Shown here piece after piece: positions 7,989-16,236 of a stretch of 37,062 nt of DNA. Origin of the DNA: Pelagimonas sp. (lineage in GTDB: Bacteria; Pseudomonadota; Alphaproteobacteria; Rhodobacterales; Rhodobacteraceae); assembly GCA_025210455.1 (NCBI GenBank), contig JAOARQ010000001.1:1-37062 (forward strand). The letters are read 5' to 3'. Every line of letters starts with the position of its first letter. Positions within the stretch are counted from its first letter, which is position 1. The position numbers were made by a program, and so were the translations under genes. The notes beneath the pieces were generated by a model, which ran no database searches, was not told the DNA's origin, and was given only the letters and a program-made list of their open reading frames with translations.

Positions 7989-9925
7989 TGTCGGATCACA
8001 GCACACATATCCCAAGGCTGCTGCCGCCCATGCCGGAAATTGACGGCACCGAGCGGGGGCCCAAAGAAGGTTTCGACGCCGAGGCTGCCCTGCGTGGCTG
8101 GGCAGCACCGCTGGCTACACAGGCCCGCAAGCTGAGCGGCTGGGCAACCACGCGGCTGGCACTGCGTCAGGCGCGTTGGGTGGCAGATCAGACGGATGAC
8201 ACCCTGCTTGCGCGCTGGCACAGCCTGTCGCGGCAAGAGGCGGCTGGGCGTCTGACGCTGCTGGGGCGCGCGCATCGGCTGGCGGTGCTGCGCGAACATG
8301 TGGCGCGCGAAACCGGGATGACAGCCTATCCGGTGCAGATGCTGGCGGCGCTGTCGCTGGCCAGCCGGACAGCGGTGGAAATGGCCACGGGCGAAGGCAA
8401 GACATTGGTCACCGCCATGGGGGCGGCCTTGCAGGCGGCGGCGGGCTGGCCCGTGCATGTGATTACCGCCAATGAATATCTGGCGCTGCGCGATCTGGAT
8501 CTGAACCGCGCGCTCTTTACCCGTCTTGGATTGACCGCAGGTGGCATTGATCCGGATATGGAGCCGCCTGACCGCCGTCAGGAATATGCCTGTGATATTG
8601 TCTATGCCGCATCAAAAGAGGTGGCTTTTGATCACCTGCGTGACCGGATCGAATATGGCGATGCCTCGGCGCTGACATTAAAACTGGGTTTGGCCAGCGG
8701 CACATCGCAGCCCCCGATCCAGCGCGGATTATGGAGCGCGATTATCGACGAGGCAGATTCGGTGATGATCGACGAGGCGCGCACACCGCTGGTGATTTCC
8801 GCCCCGGGGGGCGATGATAAACTGGCGCGTATGGCGCAGCAGGCGGTGGATATCGCGTCGGATCTGGCAATTGGCGCGGATGTCGCCATTGATCCCAAGG
8901 GCAAGCGCCCGGTTGAATTGACCGAAGTTGGCAAACAGCGCGTGCGCGACGCGGCAGATCTGTTGGGGGGCGTCTGGGCAGGTACGCGCCGCGCCGAAGA
9001 ACTGGCGGAACGCGCGCTGTATGCGCTACATGTGCTTGAGCGCGACGAACAATATATCCTGCGCGACGATAAGGTTGAAATCGTGGATGAAAACACCGGC
9101 CGGATCATGGCGGATCGCAGTTGGTCGGATGGGTTGCATCAGATGGTGGAAATCAAAGAGGGGCTGGACCCTTCCGAAGAAAAAGTCACGCTGGGGCGGT
9201 TGACGTTTCAGCGGTTTTTCCGCCGCTATCGGCGTTTGTCCGGACTGTCTGGCACTTTGATCGAAGCGCGGCGAGAGCTGAAAGAAATCTATGATCTGGC
9301 GGTGATGCCTGTGCCGACACACCGCAAGCCACAGCGCAGAATTGGCCCGGTGCGGATCCTGCCGGATGCCGCAGGCAAGTGGCAGGCTGTGGCGCAGGCG
9401 GCAGAAAAGATACGCGGGTCTGGCCAGCCGGTGCTGATCGGAACACGCTCGGTCGGGGCGGCCGAGGCGGCCTCGGAGGCCTTGCAGGAGATCGGGCTTG
9501 CGCACGAGGTGCTTTCGGCCCGCCATGACGCAGGCGAAGCAGATATTGTCGGGCGTGCAGGTCAGTCGGGGCGGGTGACGATTGCCACCAATATGGCCGG
9601 GCGTGGCACGGATATTGCCCTGGATGATCAGTCAAAAGCGGCAGGGGGCCTTGTGGTGCTTATGACAGAGCGCCACGATTCCGCGCGGGTGGATCGGCAG
9701 CTGATAGGCCGTTGCGGGCGTCAGGGGGCACCCGGCTATGTTGAGACCTTTCTGGCAGCGGATGATGCTATTTTGGGGCAGACCCCACCGCGCAATCCGG
9801 GGGTGCGGGATTTTGACCGGGCGCAGGCGCGGATCGAAGATCAGCACCGCAAACAGCGCGCAGATCTGAACCGCATGGAAGAGGGCTTGGATGATATGAT
9901 TGCATTTGCAGGGGGGCTGGAATGA
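7988..9925 (+). CDS. SecA-like translocase ATPase lacking most of the C-domain
   Basis: The protein has 645 residues from the ATG at 7988, which shares one base with the preceding TGA; the frame is open 45 bp further upstream. SecA motor motifs are intact: Walker A ATGEGKT at 133-139, Walker B DEAD at 254-257 followed by SVMIDEARTPLVIS, motif V ATNMAGRGTD at 533-542, and motif VI QLIGRCGRQG at 571-580. The preprotein cross-linking region is recognisable (EIVDENTGR, WSDGLHQMVEIKEG). Canonical SecA proteins run to about 850-900 residues. This one stops soon after motor domain 2, so most of the helical scaffold and wing and the whole zinc-binding C-terminal linker are missing. It is therefore a paralogue and not the housekeeping SecA. 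Placement between a membrane protease and HlyD proteins suggests a dedicated export motor. Confidence 0.88.
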   Translation: MSDHSTHIPRLLPPMPEIDGTERGPKEGFDAEAALRGWAAPLATQARKLSGWATTRLALRQARWVADQTDDTLLARWHSLSRQEAAGRLTLLGRAHRLAVLREHVARETGMTAYPVQMLAALSLASRTAVEMATGEGKTLVTAMGAALQAAAGWPVHVITANEYLALRDLDLNRALFTRLGLTAGGIDPDMEPPDRRQEYACDIVYAASKEVAFDHLRDRIEYGDASALTLKLGLASGTSQPPIQRGLWSAIIDEADSVMIDEARTPLVISAPGGDDKLARMAQQAVDIASDLAIGADVAIDPKGKRPVELTEVGKQRVRDAADLLGGVWAGTRRAEELAERALYALHVLERDEQYILRDDKVEIVDENTGRIMADRSWSDGLHQMVEIKEGLDPSEEKVTLGRLTFQRFFRRYRRLSGLSGTLIEARRELKEIYDLAVMPVPTHRKPQRRIGPVRILPDAAGKWQAVAQAAEKIRGSGQPVLIGTRSVGAAEAASEALQEIGLAHEVLSARHDAGEADIVGRAGQSGRVTIATNMAGRGTDIALDDQSKAAGGLVVLMTERHDSARVDRQLIGRCGRQGAPGYVETFLAADDAILGQTPPRNPGVRDFDRAQARIEDQHRKQRADLNRMEEGLDDMIAFAGGLE

Positions 9926-10713
9926 TCTGGCGCATGGGAATTGTTGCGGCTGTGATGGCCTGGCCGGTGCAGGGCGCGGCTTTGGATGTGATTTCCTGCC
10001 TGCTGGAACCCAGCCGGGCGTTTTCCATTGGCTCGCCGGTGCAGGGCATCGTCCAAGAGGTGCCGGTGGAACGGGGCGATCAGGTCGCCAAAGGCGATGT
10101 GCTGCTGCGTATTGATGCCCGTATGGAAGAGGCCCAGCTGGCCACGGCGCAGTTTAATGCGGACAGTCAGGCAGTGATCGAAAGCCGCAAGGCGCAGCTG
10201 GAACTTGCGACCAAGATGTTTGAACAGGCCGAAGATCTTTCCAAACGTGGTGTGGCCGCCAGAAACCAGCTGGAAGAGATGCGCACGCAGATGTTTGTGG
10301 CACAGGCCGAATTGCGCGAAGCGGAAGATGCCAGGCTGAGCGCCGGGTTGCAGGTGCAATCGGCGCTGGCTGCCCTGGAGCTGCGGGTGATCCGCGCCCC
10401 CGAAGACGCGGTTGTGGTTGAACGTCTGACCGATATGGGCGAGTTGGCCAGCACCGGGCGGCCGCTGTTTGAACTGGTTTCAGTGCAGGTGCTACACGCC
10501 GAGGTGCTGGCGCCTGCGCGGGATTATGGTCAGATCGAGCTGGGGCAAAGCTGGCAGGTCAGTTCCGAGAACACCGATCTGGTCCGCAGCGGCACCGTCA
10601 CGGCGATTGACCCGGTGATTGATGCGGCCAGCCGGTCTTTTGGCTTTCGGATTGCGATTGAAAACGCCGACCGCGCCCTGACCGCTGGCAACCGCTGCGA
10701 TCTGGCGCAATAA
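9922..10713 (+). CDS. HlyD-family periplasmic adaptor subunit
   Basis: This 263-residue protein starts with an ATG overlapping the SecA-like stop (ATGA). A cleavable signal peptide is visible (GIVAAVMAWPVQGAA), with cleavage likely near residue 20. The mature protein has a first lipoyl half (GSPVQGIVQEVPVERGDQV), a coiled-coil hairpin at about 60-145, the second lipoyl half (LRVIRAPEDAVVVERLTDMG) and a beta-barrel domain up to the end. It resembles RND/MacA-type membrane fusion proteins but is short and has no adjacent RND or ABC pump. It is the third HlyD-type module of the operon and the only one without a membrane anchor. It probably assembles with the two anchored HlyD proteins in the periplasm. 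Confidence 0.85.
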   Translation: MIWRMGIVAAVMAWPVQGAALDVISCLLEPSRAFSIGSPVQGIVQEVPVERGDQVAKGDVLLRIDARMEEAQLATAQFNADSQAVIESRKAQLELATKMFEQAEDLSKRGVAARNQLEEMRTQMFVAQAELREAEDARLSAGLQVQSALAALELRVIRAPEDAVVVERLTDMGELASTGRPLFELVSVQVLHAEVLAPARDYGQIELGQSWQVSSENTDLVRSGTVTAIDPVIDAASRSFGFRIAIENADRALTAGNRCDLAQ

Positions 10714-10780
10714 GAAATTCATATGAAACGAAGTTTTTCGACCCGTTCGCTTTCGCTCACTGAGACCAGTCCCTGACCGC

Positions 10781-10803
10781 GGGTGGGGGAAAAGCCCCCG
10801 CCC
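10781..10803. terminator. GC-rich hairpin between converging hlyD and tex
   Basis: A 9-bp stem (GGGTGGGGG pairing with CCCCCGCCC, one G-T wobble) closes a 5-base AAAAG loop. A second imperfect hairpin (AAATCGGC, TTT, GCCGACTT) lies at 10822-10840. The two converging genes end at 10713 and 10895, so the structure could stop transcription from both sides. No T-run follows on either strand, so intrinsic termination is uncertain. The remaining intergenic bases hold nothing else I can support. Confidence 0.4.
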
Positions 10804-10894
10804 ATGGGGAGGGTCGGGGGCAAATCGGCTTTGCCGACTTGGTGACAGAAAGGAAAGTGCAGTTTCTGGTTTCTGAATGATGCTGGGTGGGCGG

Positions 10895-13234
10895 TCAGCG
10901 CTTTTTCATCGCGTTCATCAGCGCGGCGCCCAAGGCCCCAGTGTCATTGTTTCTGTCATTGCCCTTGCCACCCTTGTGCGCAGATTTCGGCCCAAAGCTT
11001 TGTTTGCCACCGCGCATGGGTTTTTCACGCGATGGGCCGCGCTCATTGCGCTGCGCCTTGGCCGAGGCCCCGCCATCCTTGCGCATCGACAGGCCGATAC
11101 GTTTGCGGGAAATGTCGACTTCGGTCACGGTGACTTTGACCACATCACCAGTTTTCACCACCTCATGTGGGTCTTTGACAAAGCGGTCGGCCAGTTGGCT
11201 GACATGCACCAGCCCATCCTGATGCACACCCACATCGACAAAGGCCCCAAAGGCCGCAACATTGGTGACAGTGCCTTCCAGAACCATGCCGGGTTTGAGA
11301 TCTTTGATCTCTTCGACACCATCGGTAAAGGTTGCTGTCTTGAAGCTTGGGCGCGGATCGCGGCCCGGTTTTTCCAGCTCGGACAGAATATCTCGCACGG
11401 TGGGCAGACCAAAGGTTTCATCCACAAAATCCTGCGCCCGAAGCCCTTTCAATGCATCCGACTGCCCCATGATCGCCCGGATATCGCGGCCACAGGCGGC
11501 GACGATCTTGCGGGCAACGCCGTAGGCTTCGGGGTGCACCGATGAGGCATCCAGCGCCTCTTCGCCGTCGCGGATCCGCAGGAAGCCCGCGCATTGTTCA
11601 AAGGCTTTGGGGCCAAGGCCCGAAACTTTCAGCAGGGATTTACGCGATGGAAAGGCGCCATTGCTGTTGCGGTGGCTGACAATGGATTGCGCCAGAGACG
11701 GCCCCAGCCCGGCCACATGCGCAAGCAGGGGGGCAGAGGCGGTGTTGAGATCCACGCCAACCGCGTTCACCGCGTCTTCGACCACGGCCTCAAGGGTCTG
11801 GGCCAGACGGCGCTGATCCACATCGTGCTGGTACTGGCCAACACCGATGGATTTTGGTTCGATCTTCACCAGTTCCGCCAGCGGATCCTGCAGGCGACGG
11901 GCAATCGAGACGGCCCCGCGCAGCGAAACATCCAGATCGGGGAATTCCTGCGCCGCCAGTTCCGAGGCCGAATAGACCGAGGCCCCCGCCTCAGAGACCA
12001 CCACTTTGGTCGGGGCTTTGGTGTCTTTGGGCAGCAGTTTCAGCGTATCGCCCACCAGCCGTTCGGTTTCGCGACTGGCGGTGCCATTGCCGATGGCGAC
12101 CAGTTCCACACCATGACGGCGGATCATCTCGATGATCTTGGCCTCAGAACCGCGCACATCCATTTTCGGCTGGAACGGGTAAAGCGTTGCGGTTTCCAGA
12201 ACCTTGCCGGTGTGATCCACCACGGCGGCTTTCACCCCGGTGCGGATACCGGGATCAAGCCCCAGCGTGGCGCGGTTGCCCGCAGGGGCGGCCAGCAGCA
12301 GGTCTTTCAGATTGCGGGCAAAAACGGTGATGGCCTCTTCATGGGCACGGCGGCGCAGTTCCGACAGCATATCCACATACATCGACAGTGACAGCTTGAT
12401 CCGCCATGTCCAGCCCGCCACATCGCGCAGCCATGTGTCGCCCGGACCATCGCCGGGGATACCAATAGCCTGCGCCACCATGCCGGTGGTGCGGATCACG
12501 CCGTCTTCGTCGGGGGCGATTTCAAGGGTGACGATTTCTTCTTTGGCGGCGCGCAGCAGTGCCAGCGCACGGTGTGAGGGGATATTGGCCAGAGCCTCGG
12601 AATGGTCGAAATAGTCGCTGAACTTTGCCCCTTCCTGTTCCTTGCCGGTCTGAACCCTGGCCGAGATCACCGCCTCGCGCGACATGAAATCACGCAGCTT
12701 GCCCAAGAGATCTGCGTTTTCTGTCAGTTCTTCGGCCAGAATATCCCGCGCGCCGTTCAGAGCGTCTTTGACAGTGGCGACCTCATCTTTGACAAAGCCC
12801 TCTGCCAGTGCCTTGGGATCGGCATTGCGGTTGCTGCGGATGCCGTCCAGCAGTTTATCCAGCCCACGTTCGCGCGCGATCATCGCCTTGGTGCGGCGCT
12901 TGGGTTTGTAGGGCAGATAGATATCTTCCAGCGCCGCCTTGGTGTCTGCCCCGGCGATGGCCTTTGCCAAAGCATCGGTCAGCTTGTCCTGCGATTTGAT
13001 GCTTTCCAGAATGCTGGCGCGGCGGGCTTCCATTTCACGCAGATAGGTCAGGCGATCCGCGAGGGTCCGCAACTGCGTGTCATCCAGCCCGCCTGTCACC
13101 TCTTTGCGGTAGCGGGCGACAAAGGGAACCGTGGCCCCGCCATCGAGCAGCTCAACGGCGGCCTGCACCTGTCTGGGCTGGGCGCGGATGTCAGTGGCAA
13201 TGGTCTGATTGATGCGGGCAACGGTCTGATCCAC
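10895..13234 (-). CDS. tex: Tex, S1-domain RNA-binding transcription accessory protein
   Basis: This 779-residue protein has the full Tex layout. The N-terminal helical region carries [18 protein letters not shown] YqgF/RNase H-like domain sits near 325-450 ([33 protein letters not shown]). A helix-hairpin-helix region is centred near 500-560 ([18 protein letters not shown]), and the C-terminal S1 domain is at about 650-720 ([21 protein letters not shown]). Tex binds nucleic acid and influences transcription or RNA turnover. The start is GTG at 13234, preceded by AAGGAG at 6 bp, so the GTG is well supported. The basic, low-complexity tail after S1 ([18 protein letters not shown]) is common in this family. 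The gene appears to be monocistronic, facing the secretion operon. Confidence 0.95.
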   Translation of the reverse strand: MDQTVARINQTIATDIRAQPRQVQAAVELLDGGATVPFVARYRKEVTGGLDDTQLRTLADRLTYLREMEARRASILESIKSQDKLTDALAKAIAGADTKAALEDIYLPYKPKRRTKAMIARERGLDKLLDGIRSNRNADPKALAEGFVKDEVATVKDALNGARDILAEELTENADLLGKLRDFMSREAVISARVQTGKEQEGAKFSDYFDHSEALANIPSHRALALLRAAKEEIVTLEIAPDEDGVIRTTGMVAQAIGIPGDGPGDTWLRDVAGWTWRIKLSLSMYVDMLSELRRRAHEEAITVFARNLKDLLLAAPAGNRATLGLDPGIRTGVKAAVVDHTGKVLETATLYPFQPKMDVRGSEAKIIEMIRRHGVELVAIGNGTASRETERLVGDTLKLLPKDTKAPTKVVVSEAGASVYSASELAAQEFPDLDVSLRGAVSIARRLQDPLAELVKIEPKSIGVGQYQHDVDQRRLAQTLEAVVEDAVNAVGVDLNTASAPLLAHVAGLGPSLAQSIVSHRNSNGAFPSRKSLLKVSGLGPKAFEQCAGFLRIRDGEEALDASSVHPEAYGVARKIVAACGRDIRAIMGQSDALKGLRAQDFVDETFGLPTVRDILSELEKPGRDPRPSFKTATFTDGVEEIKDLKPGMVLEGTVTNVAAFGAFVDVGVHQDGLVHVSQLADRFVKDPHEVVKTGDVVKVTVTEVDISRKRIGLSMRKDGGASAKAQRNERGPSREKPMRGGKQSFGPKSAHKGGKGNDRNNDTGALGAALMNAMKKR

Positions 13235-13919
13235 GGGCGACTCCTTGACTGTGAAAGACCGTTTGTAAGCCCACGGTGGGGATGCGCCAAGGGGGAAAGG
13301 GGAATTGTTTGAGGAGCGAGAAGATATTTGCCGGGTTTGGGATCAGCCCGATCAGCTATCCCTCTGTGAGTGCTTAGGGCGATTAGCATTTGCTCCTCTG
13401 ATCTCACCGGGCTCGCAAATGTCGGAGAAGCGGCTCTTCGCACGTCATGCAACGAAAGAGCGAGAAGAGCCCATGGCAGACATTGCGTTTTCTCGCTGCG
13501 CGGGCTCGCAGCACGAAATTTTCCGCAGATGCTCAGTCGATGACGCCGCGCGGCAGCGGAGATCGCTGCCATTCGCTCATCGCGCAGCGACAGCTGCAAT
13601 GGCAATTTACGAGGCGCGGGAAAAGCTAGCCTTCACTCCCCAAGACGAGAGTCGGCTTTGGCGCGCAGTTCAAGGCAATCGAACGATCATCTCAAGCTCT
13701 AACTGATAGTCTGAAGACGCAAGTGCCGCGACACCTATGCCAGTCACGCTTGGCTGGTGCTGGTGCGGTCGCCGCTGAAAAGCTTGCCGCCACCATTAAG
13801 AGTCTTTCGCATCGCGATGCGAGGAAACTCATAACATCGCATTTTCATGCGATCGCTCCGCGTTGATTGAGCGCGCAGACAAAGCCAGAGACTGTGCGCT
13901 AGCTGGGAACGAGAAGCAG
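13235..13919. other. Gene-poor stretch upstream of tex, possible decayed coding remnant
   Basis: No convincing gene was found in these 685 bp. Open frames on both strands are arginine/serine/alanine rich, lack Shine-Dalgarno sites and overlap each other, which is typical of chance frames. One + strand frame from 13630 to 13863 reads as a plausible helical protein tail (AVAAEKLAATIKSLSHRDARK, split across a longer frame with a stop at 13627). It may be a remnant of a lost gene. Composition changes from GC-rich near tex to AT-richer towards 13900, which fits the edge of an inserted segment. Confidence 0.4.
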
Positions 13920-15488
13920 CTACGTTTTGTGCGCTCGCCTGAACGTTTGTTTGGGCACCGGTACCCCAAAGGCGGCTTCCAAAACCTCGTGAGCTCTTTC
14001 TGCGAAAACACCAAAAAGTTCGTTGTCGTTCGAGGGTAAACCGATTGGCTGTAAGGGTCCTGACCGAAAAGCCAACTGATCCGTCATTCGCGAGACATGC
14101 GCATTCAACACTTGTTGTCCCGCCAAACGCGCTTCATCTTCCGACAGCGGGTCCTGAAGCTGAATTTCCCCATCAAGCAGAACGAAGGGCAAATCATAAA
14201 AATCATTTTGTTCTGGTGAACCGCCACTCAAAAACATGTCCTGCAAGACGCCTGGCATTCGCACTATCTCTTGTCGTCCGAGCAGTGCTGTGCGCGCATG
14301 ATGCCATCCCAATTCCTGGGAAGGCCATTGGGTTGTGTCTTCGTCATATGTGGCGAGCCAAGAGCTGACATCACTGTGCTGTGCGCGTGTCATACCCGCC
14401 GCTTTGAGCAATTCTTCCGCATAGTTCTGAAGGTCTGACCCAGACGTCGACGCGTTTATCGTTAGGATTCTGGAACCTAAGGCAGCATCCAACAGTACGC
14501 GGAAGCGAACGCCTGGATGCAGCGCGTGAAGCGTATAGTCTTTGGCGTCTCCTCCTAGATCGAATGGGAGCGGAGGGTCCAGCGCCAATTCACAAATGAG
14601 GCCCAAAACCCTCAGGTTTATGTCGGCGAGCGGAAGACCAGACACCCTTTGCGCCATAGTAAAGCATATCGGATAGTGTCCGGCGTCGGCACCAAATACA
14701 CCGTCAATAATGTTATCCGCAAAGTGCCCTACGAGACGGCGTTCATCCTCGGTTTTGCAGTCGATATGCTCAAGATAGATCAGTTGAGCAGAAACTGCGA
14801 GACATTCTTCAACCGCCATTGCCGGAACTTCGTGAGTTGTACTATTGCTCCAGTCTTCAACTGCTTTCGGGTTACGAAAGCCTCGGACACGACTTTGAAA
14901 CACTGCATCATCGTCGCCAAAGGCAACCTCGACGGGATCGAAAGCACCACCTAGATACTGGGACATGATGCCCAACATGAAGTCGGGTGGCCTCGTGAGA
15001 TTAATACCCCCATAGTCAAACGCGTACGGGAGCATTGTCAGTATCCAGGAATGCTCCGCAACAGTATGGGTCGTCGCAGACCAAGTATCCGAAATACAAA
15101 TATCGAACTCGCTGTCCATTGAGATCGGGGCGCTTCCAGAAGCCTGTTTCTTTAGCTCTTGCAGCAGTGCATCGCGGTCAAGGTTTCTAAAGAAGAGTGA
15201 TGCAAGGGTCGTGCGAAGCGACACGCTGGCAGATCGCAAAATACCCCAGGTCAGGCTATGGGCGATTTGCCAATGGACCCGCTCATGATGGACGATGGAA
15301 CCACCAACCATCAGCAAATGTTCATCGTCGTTGGTTGGCGTCCGGTTCAGCAACCGCGCGAAGTATCCATCATGTGAGCGCATTTCGACAAATCGTGTGT
15401 CGGGCCAAAAGGATGCAAAAGAAGGGCGCGACCCGATCGGGAGCGCGTCAAATGGACTACGTTGTTCCATCCGGGTCGTCTTCGCCAT
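13920..15488 (-). CDS. Unknown protein with HERVH zincin-like motif
   Basis: I do not recognise this family by name. From the longest possible start (GTG at 15515) it has 531 residues; ATGs at 15488 and 15470 overlap the upstream gene less, and I chose 15488, after GAAG at 6 bp. There is no signal peptide or membrane helix. Residues 77-81 of the long form read HERVH, fitting the HExxH zinc motif, preceded by another His and followed by WQIAH. About 155 residues later a helix begins with two glutamates (AVEECLAVSAQ), a candidate third ligand. The rest is mixed, with many acidic residues. A cytoplasmic zinc peptidase-like protein is my best reading, unproven. It is the last gene of a four-gene unit with lower GC than the flanks. 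Confidence 0.7.
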   Translation of the reverse strand: MAKTTRMEQRSPFDALPIGSRPSFASFWPDTRFVEMRSHDGYFARLLNRTPTNDDEHLLMVGGSIVHHERVHWQIAHSLTWGILRSASVSLRTTLASLFFRNLDRDALLQELKKQASGSAPISMDSEFDICISDTWSATTHTVAEHSWILTMLPYAFDYGGINLTRPPDFMLGIMSQYLGGAFDPVEVAFGDDDAVFQSRVRGFRNPKAVEDWSNSTTHEVPAMAVEECLAVSAQLIYLEHIDCKTEDERRLVGHFADNIIDGVFGADAGHYPICFTMAQRVSGLPLADINLRVLGLICELALDPPLPFDLGGDAKDYTLHALHPGVRFRVLLDAALGSRILTINASTSGSDLQNYAEELLKAAGMTRAQHSDVSSWLATYDEDTTQWPSQELGWHHARTALLGRQEIVRMPGVLQDMFLSGGSPEQNDFYDLPFVLLDGEIQLQDPLSEDEARLAGQQVLNAHVSRMTDQLAFRSGPLQPIGLPSNDNELFGVFAERAHEVLEAAFGVPVPKQTFRRAHKT

Positions 15489-15783
15489 CGTCGTCTTCAA
15501 CGCTCGCTTTCTCACCGTAGCGCGCCTTTAGGACTTTGCCGACTTTCGCGACAAGTGCTTTAGCGCCATCATGCAGAATTCCTCCTGCAATCGCACCGGC
15601 GGCAAACTCCACGACGGTTTGCAGGGTAGGAAGGTCCCCCTGAGACTGCGGCGCAAACGGATCACGACGCGGTTCAGAAACCTGCAATGCAGACAGCTCG
15701 TCGGAAGAAAGGCTCTCAGACAAGGTTTGGGTCACGTCTGCCAATGGGGCTTCGATAAGAATACGCATATTTGTGACTATCAA
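15457..15783 (-). CDS. Small protein with glycine/alanine-rich helix and acidic tail
   Basis: This is a 108-residue protein of unknown function. The TTG at 15783 lies 5 bp after the preceding gene's stop and 9 bp after GAGGG, so it fits better than the ATG at 15768, which has no ribosome site at normal distance. The first half is polar (ADVTQTLSESLSSDELSALQ). The middle (about residues 55-85) is a small-residue hydrophobic stretch (VVEFAAGAIAGGILHDGAKA) that may form a membrane-associated or packing helix. The end is very acidic (EDDDGEDDPDG). It overlaps the start of the HERVH gene. Its size and position suggest an adaptor, substrate or toxin-like component of the cassette, but nothing in it proves this. 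Confidence 0.6.
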   Translation of the reverse strand: MIVTNMRILIEAPLADVTQTLSESLSSDELSALQVSEPRRDPFAPQSQGDLPTLQTVVEFAAGAIAGGILHDGAKALVAKVGKVLKARYGEKASVEDDDGEDDPDGTT

Positions 15784-15788
15784 TGCAT

Positions 15789-16217
15789 CTAACCCTCTGC
15801 CGTCACCTGTTGGCGCATGCGCTCAACTATTGCTTGGCAGAAGAAGCCGTTTTGCAGCGCAATAAGAATGAAGCCAGGCGTGGCAACTCCATCCGTAGAG
15901 GACAACAGCAACGCGAATACCATTGGTGACACGGCGAGCGATATCCAAAGGTCTACGGATCGGAAAATGTCCGATAACAACTGGCGGAAGTTCTCAATTC
16001 TACCGACACCCGATGCCTTCAGCTCGACCAATGCTCGGTACGCAGCTCCGAGAATTGCGCCCACAATTGTTAACGCAAGTCCAAGGATCGCTCGCAACGG
16101 TCCGTCGAGGCCACTTGATTCAAAGTTGCCAAGCAGCCCGACCTCGAAATTGCCCACTAAGAAGTATCCCAGAGTACCGATGGCGAGGCCCAAAACGGCA
16201 CCATAGCTCTTTCTCAT
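15789..16217 (-). CDS. Small multi-pass inner-membrane protein
   Basis: This 142-residue protein has about three or four membrane helices: residues 5-30 (GAVLGLAIGTLGYFLVG), 43-62 (AILGLALTIVGAILGAAY), and two near 90-125 (WISLAVSPMVFALLL, FILIALQNGFFCQAI). The start ATG is preceded by AGGA and lies 19 bp after the stop of the metalloprotease gene, so both are probably translated from one transcript. I do not recognise a family. It may anchor or regulate the neighbouring protease. Confidence 0.72.
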   Translation of the reverse strand: MRKSYGAVLGLAIGTLGYFLVGNFEVGLLGNFESSGLDGPLRAILGLALTIVGAILGAAYRALVELKASGVGRIENFRQLLSDIFRSVDLWISLAVSPMVFALLLSSTDGVATPGFILIALQNGFFCQAIVERMRQQVTAEG

Positions 16218-16236
16218 TTTTCCTAATCCCCTATTC

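Noticed and set aside
11594-12391. A 265-codon + strand open frame
   Set aside because: Antisense shadow of tex; low-complexity composition and no ribosome site. The same applies to the + strand frame at 12602-13312.
13096-13605. A 169-codon - strand open frame
   Set aside because: It runs from the gene-poor region into the tex start in another frame, is Ser/Arg/Pro rich, and has no ribosome site.
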